From an uncultured Lachnospiraceae bacterium (GTDB lineage Bacteria > Bacillota > Clostridia > Lachnospirales > Lachnospiraceae): 64,000 bases of DNA. The notes under the pieces are model-generated. The model ran no database searches. It saw only the letters and a list, made by a program, of their open reading frames with translations, and was not told where the DNA came from. Below, one piece after another: positions 1-8,810 of this stretch (the stretch's first letter is position 1; each line of letters begins with the position of its first letter). The DNA is taken from NCBI GenBank assembly GCA_934292725.1, contig CAKQXY010000002.1, positions 62,001 to 126,000 of the forward strand. The letters run 5' to 3'. Both the position numbers and the translations under genes were made by a program.

Positions 1-1062
1 CGTTTCAAAGCCGCCTAATACATTTACTCCTGCCACCATAGATGCCGGGCTTGCATTATATGTATCATCAATAACTTTATAATCTTTTACATCCATGATC
101 TGTAAACGATTCTGAAAACCAGTAAATGTGTAAAGAGACTTAGCTGCCAATGACACGTCTACACCATTTAAATGTGCTGCTGCAAGTGCCGCTGTCGCAT
201 TTAAAACATTGTGCTGTCCCAAAACAGACAATACAACTGGCACACGCATTTCGTTATGTACAAATGTAAATGCATAGTGGCCATTTTCCATATGAATATC
301 CTCTGCCCTATAATCACAATACTCTTTTGTTCCGTACAGAACATAAGGATATCCTGTAGACTCTCTAAACTTATACAGCAATTCGTCGTCACCATTTACA
401 ATCAAAAGACCCTCTTTTCCAAAGCCTTTTGAAATCGTATACTTTTCATGGCAGATTGCTTCCTGTGAGCCATAAAACTCAATATGAGCAACTCCTACAT
501 TTGTAAGAACTGCCATCTTAAGCTGCGCAATTTCACTGATAGTGCCAAGCTCTCCAGGAACATTCATTCCCAGCTCTAAAACTGCAATGTCATAATCGTT
601 GCTCATCAAAGACATAGTGATTGGAAGACCGACAGAGCTGTTATAATTTTTCTGCGTCTTATATACCTTCTTCTCTGCTGAAAGCGCATAAGCAATCATC
701 TCTCTTGTTGTTGTCTTTCCAACGCTTCCTGTCACTCCAATGGCAGGCACAGTAACACGGCTGCGGCAGAGCTTTCCGATCTCATGAAGAGCCAGTACAG
801 TATCTTCCACGCGAATCCATGCGTGATTCGGATCATCCATGCTGTCATGCTCGCTTGTCAGAGTTGCCACACATCCAACTGAAAATGCACCATCAATAAA
901 ACGATGGGCGTCTACTTTTGCTCCAATGATCGGGATAAACAAATCATTTCCCTGACTGCTTCTTGAATCAATAGAAAGATGATCGATCTGCTGCATCGCA
1001 TCTCCACACAGCAATTTTCCCTTTGTTGCTTCTACAATATCTTTTATACAAATATTAATCAC
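1..1062 (-). CDS. murF: UDP-N-acetylmuramoyl-tripeptide--D-alanyl-D-alanine ligase, C-terminus cut by the window edge
   Basis: MurF adds D-Ala-D-Ala to the UDP-MurNAc tripeptide in the cytoplasm, the last soluble step of peptidoglycan precursor synthesis. The reading frame is open to base 1 and encodes the first 354 residues of a family that is usually about 450 long. It shows the ATP loop GVTGSVGKTTT, the nucleotide-site stretch beginning KNYNSSVGLP, and DDTYNASPASM near the window edge, all typical of Mur ligases and MurF in particular. I place the start at GTG 1062, which overlaps the murE stop as GTGA, so the two genes are probably translationally coupled. The N-terminal SIDSR...GDLFIPIIG stretch fits a MurF N-domain. 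Confidence 0.93.
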   Translation of the reverse strand, partial: MINICIKDIVEATKGKLLCGDAMQQIDHLSIDSRSSQGNDLFIPIIGAKVDAHRFIDGAFSVGCVATLTSEHDSMDDPNHAWIRVEDTVLALHEIGKLCRSRVTVPAIGVTGSVGKTTTREMIAYALSAEKKVYKTQKNYNSSVGLPITMSLMSNDYDIAVLELGMNVPGELGTISEIAQLKMAVLTNVGVAHIEFYGSQEAICHEKYTISKGFGKEGLLIVNGDDELLYKFRESTGYPYVLYGTKEYCDYRAEDIHMENGHYAFTFVHNEMRVPVVLSVLGQHNVLNATAALAAAHLNGVDVSLAAKSLYTFTGFQNRLQIMDVKDYKVIDDTYNASPASMVAGVNVLGGFET

Positions 1063-2561
1063 TTGCTGACCTTGCCTTTCTTTGTCTTTTCGATAGATTC
1101 CACAATATCTCTTTCAGAAAATGCCTCCACCTTTCCGGCGATTTCCTGCGTATCTTCGTGTCCTTTCCCAACAAGTACAAGAAGATCTCCCGGCCTCATC
1201 TGGCTCATACAGTAACCTATAGCCTCTTTACGATCCCGTATTACCACGTAGTCGCCTGTCACACCCAAAAGTATATCAGCTAAAATTTGCTCAAATGGTT
1301 CGTCTCTGGAATTATCCTGCGTGATAATTGTCAAATCAGCTAATTCACTGCTGACGCGCCCCATTGCACTGCGGCGCACGGCACTTCTGTTTCCTCCGCA
1401 TCCAAACATGCACAAAATTCTGTTTGGATGATATGACCGAAGTGACTCCAGAAGATTTTTCAGGCTGGCTTCATTATGTGCATAGTCAATCAAAATCGAC
1501 CCGCCTTGAAAATGGCCCACCATTTCAAAGCGCCCACAAACAGAAAATGTACTAAAATCCAACTTGTATGAATCATATTGCTCATCTGATGTTAACAGGC
1601 AAAAAGCAGAAAGCGCTGCTGCTGCATTGCTGACATTACAAAGTCCCGGAAGCTTTAAGTTTATGCTTCTTGCAGGCATTTTTTGCCAATGCCATAAAAA
1701 ATGCTGATACAGTCCGTCAGTCTCGATGCCTTTTTCAATTTCAGATGCATAGCCATCTGCACAGACACTCGCCGAATACCAGCTGCACACACCATTTTTA
1801 TCTGCTGCAATCTCAAATGAAAATGGATCATCTCTGTTTAAGAGTACTTTTTTGCAATTTTTAAAAAAGCTTTTTTTCCAGTAGGCATACTCAGAAAAAG
1901 AGGCATGTTCATTTCCTCCAATATGATCTGGATAAATATTTGTAAATATTCCCAAATCAAATGTAAGTCCTGCTATTCTTCCCTGCTTAACTGCAAGAGA
2001 AGACACCTCCGCAATAAAATGTGTGCATCCGGCCTTAACTGCCTCTGCAATAAAACCATATAATTCAAACAGCTCTGGTGTCGTATGACTGCTTTTTGTC
2101 ACGCGATCCTTTAAAAAGAAGCCATTTGTTCCAACAACGGCACATAACTTATGATTATCCAAAAAAAGCTTCTGTAGCATAGCGCAGACCGTTGTTTTTC
2201 CCTTGGTACCAGTCACGCCGATCAACAGAAGCTTTTCCTTCGAAAAATCATAAAAATTAGATGCCAGACGCGCTTGTGTCTGCGCTGACACATCTGTTTC
2301 TATAACGCAAATATCCTTTTGAGAAGATAAAATACGCCTGCTATCTTCATCATATTTCTCACAGATAACTGCGGCTGCACCTAAAGATAGTGCCTGCCGC
2401 AGATATTGTTTTCCACTTGTATGTGTTCCAGTGCGGCAAAAGAATAAATTTCCGCTCTTTATCTTTCTTGAATCTTCACAAAGCCCTGTAATCTCACAGT
2501 TTTCTGGGCTTCCCTGCTGTAAATGATACTCGATTCCTTTTAAAAGTATATCTAGTTTCAT
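1059..2561 (-). CDS. murE: UDP-N-acetylmuramoyl-L-alanyl-D-glutamate ligase (third residue-adding enzyme)
   Basis: MurE adds the third stem-peptide amino acid (meso-DAP or L-Lys) to UDP-MurNAc-L-Ala-D-Glu. The 500-aa length fits the family. It has the ATP loop GVTGTKGKTT, the substrate stretch SSHTTPE, and a C-terminal domain with LIDYAHN and FGCGGNR. The residue-selecting motif, DNPR in meso-DAP enzymes, reads DNSRDEP here. The Arg that contacts the DAP carboxylate is kept but Pro is replaced by Ser. I therefore favour meso-DAP without certainty. It lies between fhs and murF in one leftward run and overlaps the murF start by 4 nt. Confidence 0.93.
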   Translation of the reverse strand: MKLDILLKGIEYHLQQGSPENCEITGLCEDSRKIKSGNLFFCRTGTHTSGKQYLRQALSLGAAAVICEKYDEDSRRILSSQKDICVIETDVSAQTQARLASNFYDFSKEKLLLIGVTGTKGKTTVCAMLQKLFLDNHKLCAVVGTNGFFLKDRVTKSSHTTPELFELYGFIAEAVKAGCTHFIAEVSSLAVKQGRIAGLTFDLGIFTNIYPDHIGGNEHASFSEYAYWKKSFFKNCKKVLLNRDDPFSFEIAADKNGVCSWYSASVCADGYASEIEKGIETDGLYQHFLWHWQKMPARSINLKLPGLCNVSNAAAALSAFCLLTSDEQYDSYKLDFSTFSVCGRFEMVGHFQGGSILIDYAHNEASLKNLLESLRSYHPNRILCMFGCGGNRSAVRRSAMGRVSSELADLTIITQDNSRDEPFEQILADILLGVTGDYVVIRDRKEAIGYCMSQMRPGDLLVLVGKGHEDTQEIAGKVEAFSERDIVESIEKTKKGKVSK

Positions 2562-2586
2562 TCAGCCTCCTGATTCATAATGATAT

Positions 2587-4257
2587 TTAGAACAATCCTG
2601 TGATATGGCCGTCATCATCCACATCAATATTAAATGCAGCTGGTGCCTTCGGCAGTCCTGGCATTGTCATGACATCACCTGTCAGTACAACGACAAAGCC
2701 TGCACCTGCACTTACATATACATCGCGCACAGTAATCTTGAAGTTTTCCGGTCTGCCTAATTTCTTTGCATCATCAGACAAAGAGTACTGATTCTTTGCC
2801 ATACATACTGGAAGCTCTCCAAAACCAAGTTCTGTCAGCTTCTTTAATGCACGATTAGCTGCCGGCTGGAATACAACACCGTCTGCTCCATAAATTTCTT
2901 TTGCGATTGTAGTGATCTTATCTTTTAACGCCATCTCAAGCGGATAAAGCGGATGATACTCAGACTTCTTTGTCTCAAGTGTCTTAACAACCTTATTTGC
3001 TAACTCAATGCCGCCGTCACCGCCGTCTGCCCATACCTTTGACAGTGCAAACTCGCATCCTCTCTCCTCACAGAAACTGCGAATATATTCATACTCTTCT
3101 TCTGTATCTGTTAAGAAGGAATTTAAAGTGACAACAATCGGAACACCAAACTTCTGGATATTCTCAATGTGTTTCTCTAGGTTTACAATACCCTTCTTTA
3201 CTGCCTCAAGATTTGGTGCTGCCAGCTCATCCTTCTTTACGCCGCCATTGTATTTTAATGCCTTTACAGTTGCTACGATAACTACAGCATCCGGCTTAAG
3301 ACCTGCTGCACGGCATTTGATATCCATAAATTTCTCTGCACCAAGATCTGCACCAAAGCCTGCCTCTGTAACAGCAATATCAGACAGTTTCAGTGCCATC
3401 TTAGTTGCCTTTACACTATTGCAGCCATGTGCAATGTTTGCAAATGGTCCGCCATGTACAAGTGCTGGTGTATGCTCAAGTGTCTGGATTACATTTGGCT
3501 TGATGGCATCCTTTAACAGCGCTGCCATTGCACCAACTGCCTTTAAGTCTGCTGCTGTAACTGGCTCTCCGTCCATATTATATGCAACAATAATCTTTCC
3601 CAGTCTTTCTTTTAAATCACGGATGTTACTGCACAGACAAAGAATTGCCATAATCTCAGATGCAACAGTAATGACAAAATGATCTTCGCGCACAACGCCG
3701 TCTGCCTTTGCACCCAATCCAACAACCACATTTCTAAGAACACGGTCGTTCATATCAATACAACGCTTCCACACAATATTTCTTGTGTCAATGCGAAGTT
3801 CATTTCCCTGCTGAATATGATTGTCAAGCATCGCTGCCAGCAAATTGTTTGCAGATGTGATTGCATGGAAATCACCTGTGAAATGAAGGTTCATATCCTC
3901 CATCGGAACTACCTGAGAGTAGCCGCCGCCTGCAGCACCACCCTTTACACCAAAGCACGGTCCAAGAGAAGGCTCACGCAGTGCAACAATTGCCTTCTTG
4001 CCAATCTTGTTTAATGCCTGTGTAAGTCCAATGCTGATAGTTGTCTTTCCCTCTCCTGCCGGAGTTGGGTTAATTGCAGTTACCAAAACCAGTTTTCCAT
4101 CTGGTCTGTCCTTGATGCGGTTCCATAGCTCATCGGAAAGCTTTGCCTTATACTTTCCATACAATTCCATGTCATCCTCTGTAATACCAAAACCTGCTGT
4201 CACCTCGCGGATTGGCATCATCTGTGCCTCCTGTGCGATTTGGATGTCTGTCTTCAT
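2587..4257 (-). CDS. fhs: Formate--tetrahydrofolate ligase
   Basis: This enzyme makes 10-formyl-THF from formate, ATP and THF, feeding one-carbon metabolism in purine synthesis and, in acetogens, the methyl branch of the Wood-Ljungdahl pathway. The phosphate loop PTPAGEGKTT is near residue 65, and the conserved REPSLGPCFGVKGGAAGGG and NIAHGCNS stretches are present. An in-frame extension reaches 4308. The ATG at 4257 has a GGGAGGAT ribosome site and gives 556 aa, the normal family length, so I use it. The gene sits 25 bp after ftsK in a leftward cluster. Confidence 0.96.
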   Translation of the reverse strand: MKTDIQIAQEAQMMPIREVTAGFGITEDDMELYGKYKAKLSDELWNRIKDRPDGKLVLVTAINPTPAGEGKTTISIGLTQALNKIGKKAIVALREPSLGPCFGVKGGAAGGGYSQVVPMEDMNLHFTGDFHAITSANNLLAAMLDNHIQQGNELRIDTRNIVWKRCIDMNDRVLRNVVVGLGAKADGVVREDHFVITVASEIMAILCLCSNIRDLKERLGKIIVAYNMDGEPVTAADLKAVGAMAALLKDAIKPNVIQTLEHTPALVHGGPFANIAHGCNSVKATKMALKLSDIAVTEAGFGADLGAEKFMDIKCRAAGLKPDAVVIVATVKALKYNGGVKKDELAAPNLEAVKKGIVNLEKHIENIQKFGVPIVVTLNSFLTDTEEEYEYIRSFCEERGCEFALSKVWADGGDGGIELANKVVKTLETKKSEYHPLYPLEMALKDKITTIAKEIYGADGVVFQPAANRALKKLTELGFGELPVCMAKNQYSLSDDAKKLGRPENFKITVRDVYVSAGAGFVVVLTGDVMTMPGLPKAPAAFNIDVDDDGHITGLF

Positions 4258-4282
4258 AAACGTATCCTCCCTTGTCCTGTAG

Positions 4283-7200
4283 TTACCTGCTCTGCAAGTA
4301 CTCTTCAAACTCTTCGGCCTTCATTAAGACCTTGCGCGGTTTTGTTCCCTCATCCTTGCTGACCACTCCCGCTGCATAGAGCTGGTCCATGATGCGTGCT
4401 GCACGATTGAATCCGATTCTAAGATGGCGCTGCAGATTACCAATAGAAGCCTTTTCCTGCTCAATGATAAATCTTCCTGCTGTCTCAAACAGCTCATCCT
4501 GATCACCGCCTGGCAGGTTGCTTCCCGGCATGTTCGCCTGGAGATCAATATTTGTATTGATCTTTCCGCCTATTACATTTTTCTGCTGAGTTAAGAAGTT
4601 TACAACCTCTGTTACCTCGTCATCGGACACAAATGCGCCCTGAACACGAACTGGCTTGCTGATATAATACGGATGAAACAGCATATCGCCCTTTCCAAGG
4701 AGCTTTTCTGCTCCTGTCTCATCCAGAATAGTTCTGGAATCGATTCCGCTGGCAACACTAAAGGCAATTCTTGATGGAATATTTGCCTTGATAACACCAG
4801 TAATGACATTTACTGATGGTCGCTGTGTTGCAATGATCAGATGAATACCAGCTGCTCTGGCTTTCTGTGCTAGCTTCTGAATTGCATCCTCTACATCTGT
4901 GCCTGCTGTCATCATCAGATCTGCCAACTCATCAACAATTACGATGATTTGTGGGATTTTTTCCGGACGATCCTTGCCCGGAACATCCTCGATCTGATCA
5001 ATCTGTGCATTATATCCAATGATATTCCTTGCTTTATGCTCAGCGAACTTTTTATATCGCTCCTCCATCTCATTTACTGCCCAGTTTAATGCAGCAGCAG
5101 CCTTCTTCGGGTCTGTTACAACCGGAATAAGAAGATGTGGAATACCATTATAAACACTAAGCTCAACCACCTTCGGATCAATCATAATTAATTTTACCTC
5201 AGATGGCCTTGCTTTGTAAAGGATACTCATAATAATTGTATTGATGCAGACTGATTTTCCTGAACCTGTCTGACCGGCAATCAGAAGATGCGGCATCTTT
5301 TCGATATCGGCAACGACTGTTTTTCCCGCAATATCCTTTCCTGCGGCAAATATAGTCTTCGACTTTGCTTTTGTAAATTCATCACTTTCCAGAAGATCAC
5401 GAAATGCAACCATCTGTTTTTCCTTGTTTGGCACTTCAATACCAATTGCTGCTTTTCCTGGAATTGGTGCCTCAATACGAATATCTTCTGCGGCAAGATT
5501 AAGCTTAATATCATCAGCCAGATTAACAATTTTGCTGACCTTTACGCCCTGCTCTGGCTGTAACTCATAGCGTGTAACACTCGGTCCTCTGCTGATATTT
5601 GTGATAGTAACACCTACACCAAAATCCTGCAGTGTGCGCTTTAGCTTATCTGCCGTCTCCTGCATACTTCTGGCAAGCTCTTCGCGACCTTTGCCTGATG
5701 CAGTTCCCGGCGTAAGAAGATCTGTTGACGGAAAGATATATTCTTTTGGCTCCTCATATGCAATCGGAACAACCTTTTCATCATACTGATCTAGTCTTTC
5801 CTTAATTTTCGCAGAATCCTTCGGACGCTTATTTTCTCCTGGAAGACCATCAAGCTCTACTGTGATCACCTTTCCAGTTGCAGTACGAACTGTTTTTGTA
5901 TATACAGACTCATCCTCATCATGCTTTCCTGTGTTTTTTGTATCACGCATAAGCATTCGATAGTCTACCGACTCATCTCCTGCTGCCGATGCACCTGAAA
6001 TATCTTCTGCTGTTTCATCTGCAGCATCCGTAAACACATTATCGTCTGAATCATTTTCAGATGAATCATTTTCAGATGACGCATTTTCAGATGAGATATT
6101 TTCGGATGACTCAGTATCTGAAGATGATTCCATTGCCTTATTTATAATATTTTCTGAAATATTGTCAAACTCCAGATCGTTTTTCTCGTTTTCTTCATCA
6201 TCAGGCTCAAGCACCCAGCCATCATCATGCTTTTGCTCTTCCTCTAAAATATTGCTTGTATCAAGACGAAGCGGTGTCGTAATTTCCTCACCCTCAATAA
6301 ACATGCTTGGCTGTGTGACCTTATTTGTATCTTCTGCTGACTTTTGCTCTTCTTTTCCAAGAACGACCTCTTTCATGCTGCGGTCTTCTTCTTCAAGCTC
6401 TGTATTTGTACGCAGTTCGCGCTTTCCCTGTGAGCCTTGTTCCTTTAACAGCTCACGATTCAATGCTTCCTGCTTTTTACTTTCTTCCAGCTGAATATTT
6501 ACAAATTCACGATTGATATTTTTCTTTTCGAGAATTTCCTGTCGTTGCTTTTGTAAATTTTCAAGACGCATCCGCTGCATCTTGAGCTGCTCATTTTCTT
6601 CCTGCTCTCTGTGCAGACGTTTTTCCTGTGCACGAATCTTACGTCTTCCCTGCTGAAGCTTATGATGGGAATAAACTGCACGATAAGCATTTTTCGAGTT
6701 TTGCTGCAGCTGTGTAACTACAGAATGGCCGAAAAACAATACTACACTGATAAAAAGGCACGCAATCATAATAACAAATGAGCCAATGATTCCAAATGCA
6801 CGATACAAAACACCAAACAAGGTGTGACCAACGAGGCCGCCTCCTACTGTAAAGATGTTTGATGTTTCATAGACAATTGATAAGATCGTTTCAATTGACA
6901 AAAACAGTAAGATGCTCGCTGCCACCTTCTGAATCAATCCGCTGTTATGCCAGTTGCTTATTATAAAGCATGGCAAAAGAAATAAAATAAGCGGCATAAA
7001 ATAAGCCATTACGCCAAACCATCTAAAATTATATGTATGCAGAAGCTGCATTAAGCCTCCGCCTGTAAAAAAACAGCTCAACTGCAAAATCACGCAGAAC
7101 ACAAATACTGCAATAACTGCAATATCTTTTAAAATTGTGTAATCTACCTGAACCTGATTCTTTGAATGGTTCTTTTTTCGCTTCGCGGAAGATGAATACC

Positions 7201-7420
7201 CCTTTGCCGCTGTAGTTTTTTTGTTTGTCTTTACTGCTGTCGTTTTGCGCGATGACCCTTTTGACGCTGATGACCTTGCTGCGGCTGGCTTTGCTGACGA
7301 TGCCTTATTTACATTCTGTGCCTTGCCTGCTGCGGCTGACTGTGTTTTCTTTGCCGCTGTGCTGGTTCTTGGCGCTGTCGTTTTCGCTGTGCCTGCCGGC
7401 TTTTTTTGTGCTGCAGCCAT
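4283..7420 (-). CDS. ftsK: FtsK/SpoIIIE-type DNA translocase
   Basis: A septal DNA pump that clears or segregates chromosome DNA at division or sporulation. In order: a basic Ala/Lys/Ser-rich N-tail (to about residue 85), about four membrane segments (about 90-240), a charged coiled-coil linker, a Ser/Glu/Asn/Asp-rich low-complexity patch (about 435-465), the alpha/beta motor with Walker A AGQTGSGKS and Walker B IVIVDELADL, and a C-terminal gamma winged helix containing LQRHLRIGFNRAARIMDQL that reads polar DNA motifs. ATG 7420 has a GGAAGGGG ribosome site. An ATG at 7438 overlaps the tepA stop (ATGA) and could give a version six residues longer by coupling. Length is 1045 aa. The gamma domain matters because two copies resembling it occur in a prophage nuclease at 51000-52970. 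Confidence 0.95.
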   Translation of the reverse strand: MAAAQKKPAGTAKTTAPRTSTAAKKTQSAAAGKAQNVNKASSAKPAAARSSASKGSSRKTTAVKTNKKTTAAKGYSSSAKRKKNHSKNQVQVDYTILKDIAVIAVFVFCVILQLSCFFTGGGLMQLLHTYNFRWFGVMAYFMPLILFLLPCFIISNWHNSGLIQKVAASILLFLSIETILSIVYETSNIFTVGGGLVGHTLFGVLYRAFGIIGSFVIMIACLFISVVLFFGHSVVTQLQQNSKNAYRAVYSHHKLQQGRRKIRAQEKRLHREQEENEQLKMQRMRLENLQKQRQEILEKKNINREFVNIQLEESKKQEALNRELLKEQGSQGKRELRTNTELEEEDRSMKEVVLGKEEQKSAEDTNKVTQPSMFIEGEEITTPLRLDTSNILEEEQKHDDGWVLEPDDEENEKNDLEFDNISENIINKAMESSSDTESSENISSENASSENDSSENDSDDNVFTDAADETAEDISGASAAGDESVDYRMLMRDTKNTGKHDEDESVYTKTVRTATGKVITVELDGLPGENKRPKDSAKIKERLDQYDEKVVPIAYEEPKEYIFPSTDLLTPGTASGKGREELARSMQETADKLKRTLQDFGVGVTITNISRGPSVTRYELQPEQGVKVSKIVNLADDIKLNLAAEDIRIEAPIPGKAAIGIEVPNKEKQMVAFRDLLESDEFTKAKSKTIFAAGKDIAGKTVVADIEKMPHLLIAGQTGSGKSVCINTIIMSILYKARPSEVKLIMIDPKVVELSVYNGIPHLLIPVVTDPKKAAAALNWAVNEMEERYKKFAEHKARNIIGYNAQIDQIEDVPGKDRPEKIPQIIVIVDELADLMMTAGTDVEDAIQKLAQKARAAGIHLIIATQRPSVNVITGVIKANIPSRIAFSVASGIDSRTILDETGAEKLLGKGDMLFHPYYISKPVRVQGAFVSDDEVTEVVNFLTQQKNVIGGKINTNIDLQANMPGSNLPGGDQDELFETAGRFIIEQEKASIGNLQRHLRIGFNRAARIMDQLYAAGVVSKDEGTKPRKVLMKAEEFEEYLQSR

Positions 7421-7434
7421 GATTCCCCTTCCTT

Positions 7435-8139
7435 TCATTTTTCTATAACCGTTTTAGTATAACACACGTGTTTGTTTTTTTCAATCAGTTCATGAAGTTT
7501 TGCAATCGCTTCTTTTATTGTACCAACTTCATGAATCAAACCTTCCCTTACAGCTTCCTCTCCCACGAGAATTGAACCCACATCTCTCGTCAATGTTTTT
7601 GTATCCATCATCAGTTCCAAAAGCCTCTTTTCTGAAATTTTACAATGATTCGTCACAAATCCAGTAATCCTATCCTGTATGCGCTTAAAGTAATCGTAGC
7701 TTTGACGCACGCCTATAATCATTCCATTTAATCTGACCGGATGAATCATCATCGTGGCTGTCGGCACAATAAATGAATAATCAGACGATACTGCTAACGG
7801 CACACCAATTGAATGGCTTCCGCCAAGCACAAGTGTTACGCTTGGAATTGACATACCTGCAATCATCTCTGCTATTGCAAGACCTGCTTCCACATCACCG
7901 CCTACTGTATGAATTAAAATCAAAAGTCCATCTACCTCACAGCTGTCCTCAATCTGAGCAAGCTGCGGCAGCACATGCTCATACTTTGTCGTTTTTAAGT
8001 TTGATGCCAGACATTCATGACCTTCAATTTCTCCGATAATATTTAACAGAAAAATTTTATGCTTCTCTTTATTTTCATCTAGTATCAATTCTCCACTCTC
8101 ACGAATTTGCTCCTGCTGCTTTGTCAGTTTATCCTGCAT
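7435..8139 (-). CDS. tepA: ClpP-family serine protease, TepA-like
   Basis: ClpP-fold cytoplasmic peptidase of the translocation-enhancing protein (TepA) branch, typically next to ftsK/spoIIIE in Clostridia. The nucleophile region reads LVLGGSHSIGVPLAVS and the histidine region MMIHPVRLNG. HTVGGDVEAGLAIAEMI matches the oxyanion-side helix of ClpP proteases. Length 234 aa. The start ATG at 8139 has an AGGAGGTGAAAGC ribosome site. The stop overlaps a possible ftsK start. It is the first gene of the leftward run after the intergenic repeat element. Confidence 0.88.
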   Translation of the reverse strand: MQDKLTKQQEQIRESGELILDENKEKHKIFLLNIIGEIEGHECLASNLKTTKYEHVLPQLAQIEDSCEVDGLLILIHTVGGDVEAGLAIAEMIAGMSIPSVTLVLGGSHSIGVPLAVSSDYSFIVPTATMMIHPVRLNGMIIGVRQSYDYFKRIQDRITGFVTNHCKISEKRLLELMMDTKTLTRDVGSILVGEEAVREGLIHEVGTIKEAIAKLHELIEKNKHVCYTKTVIEK

Positions 8140-8194
8140 GCTTTCACCTCCTGCTTTGATATAGAAAGTATCTTACAAAAAGACGAATTTATGC

Positions 8195-8389
8195 AAGTTA
8201 CAGTTCACGCACCATGATACTAAGCCCTTCGATGCAATGATTTCGTCGCCGGACCAAACTCCGCAGGCTCCTTTTATGCTCTTTCTTATTATACATTGCT
8301 TTGAAAGACCTGCTCCAAGTGTCCGGCTCGTGAAAATCATTCATCTTCGGGCATGCTGCAAATATTGGATGTCTCGTGAACTGTAACTT
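8195..8389. repeat. 195-bp intergenic hairpin element with 15-bp terminal inverted repeats
   Basis: AAGTTACAGTTCACG at 8195-8209 is repeated as a perfect inverted copy at 8375-8389. Inner parts also pair (the GCCGGAC region near 8235-8242 with GTCCGGC near 8323-8329), so nearly the whole element can fold into one imperfect hairpin. A similar 194-bp element lies at 63418-63611. It looks like a MITE or structured intergenic repeat. The stretch 8140-8477 has no gene I can support. Confidence 0.7.
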
Positions 8390-8477
8390 ATACACATTCA
8401 AGCCGTAAAAATCTGCTTGACAAACCACCCTTTTTTATTGTAAACTAACGAATAGCGCAGACGTTAATCTGCTAGTT

Positions 8478-8565
8478 GGAGCGATATCGAAGTGGTCATA
8501 ACGAGCCGCACTCGAAATGCGGTTGTCCGTTTCCGGGCACGTGGGTTCAAATCCCACTCGCTCCG
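8478..8565 (+). tRNA. tRNA-Ser (anticodon CGA)
   Basis: An 88-nt cloverleaf with acceptor GGAGCGA pairing TCGCTCC, anticodon stem CCGCA/TGCGG, loop CTCGAAA (anticodon CGA), a long class II variable arm around 8523-8539, T-arm GTGGGTTCAAATCCCAC and discriminator G at 8565. CCA is not encoded. Its last 23 nt are the start of the prophage attachment repeat, so integration leaves the tRNA gene intact. Confidence 0.96.
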
Positions 8566-8643
8566 CTTTTTGTTAATATCCGCATAATTACTGGAATGTT
8601 CGAGAATCCGCTTAAAATAAGGGGTTTCGGACATTTTTTATTA
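8543..8643 (+). repeat. attL: 101-bp direct repeat with attR
   Basis: This block is identical to 55070-55170. It spans the last 23 nt of tRNA-Ser plus 78 bp downstream. The flanks diverge at once on both sides (T versus C before it, T versus C after it). It is the host-phage junction of a prophage inserted in the tRNA 3' end. Confidence 0.95.
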
Positions 8644-8693
8644 TATATAGATGTTTGATATTTTATATTCTATTTTATCATTTTAGCCATCTA

Positions 8694-8724
8694 TATGACA
8701 CGAAATATGACACGACATGACACG
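8694..8724 (+). repeat. Direct ATGACACG repeats beside attL (putative integrase arm sites)
   Basis: Three ATGACACG-like units lie here. The first two, within the 21-mer at 8694-8714, recur exactly at 55001-55021 beside attR. Paired direct repeats near both ends of a tyrosine-integrase prophage suggest arm-type binding sites. The rest of 8566-8810 has no gene, only the hairpin at 8752-8774. Confidence 0.6.
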
Positions 8725-8751
8725 GATTTAGATGAATATAATAGGTCTCTT

Positions 8752-8774
8752 CCCTCCAGTTTGCCACTGGAGGG
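8752..8774 (+). terminator. Stem-loop downstream of the endolysin gene
   Basis: CCCTCCAG and CTGGAGGG form an 8-bp stem with a 7-nt loop. The following ATTTCTTCT favours a rightward terminator, but it also closes the leftward late operon. Direction is uncertain. Confidence 0.5.
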
Positions 8775-8810
8775 ATTTCTTCTATATTAACATGTTTTAC
8801 AACACATCCT

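Noticed and set aside
3008..3682. 224-aa rightward ORF opposite formate-THF ligase
   Set aside because: Antisense of a conserved enzyme; composition and lack of ribosome site indicate a shadow.
6040..6120. Short Ser-Glu-Asn repeats in ftsK as a tandem repeat locus
   Set aside because: A low-complexity linker in a translocase is common; nothing further to support a special role.
8198..8428. 76-aa leftward ORF between tepA and tRNA-Ser
   Set aside because: It lies almost wholly in the hairpin element 8195-8389, has no ribosome site and no recognisable family.
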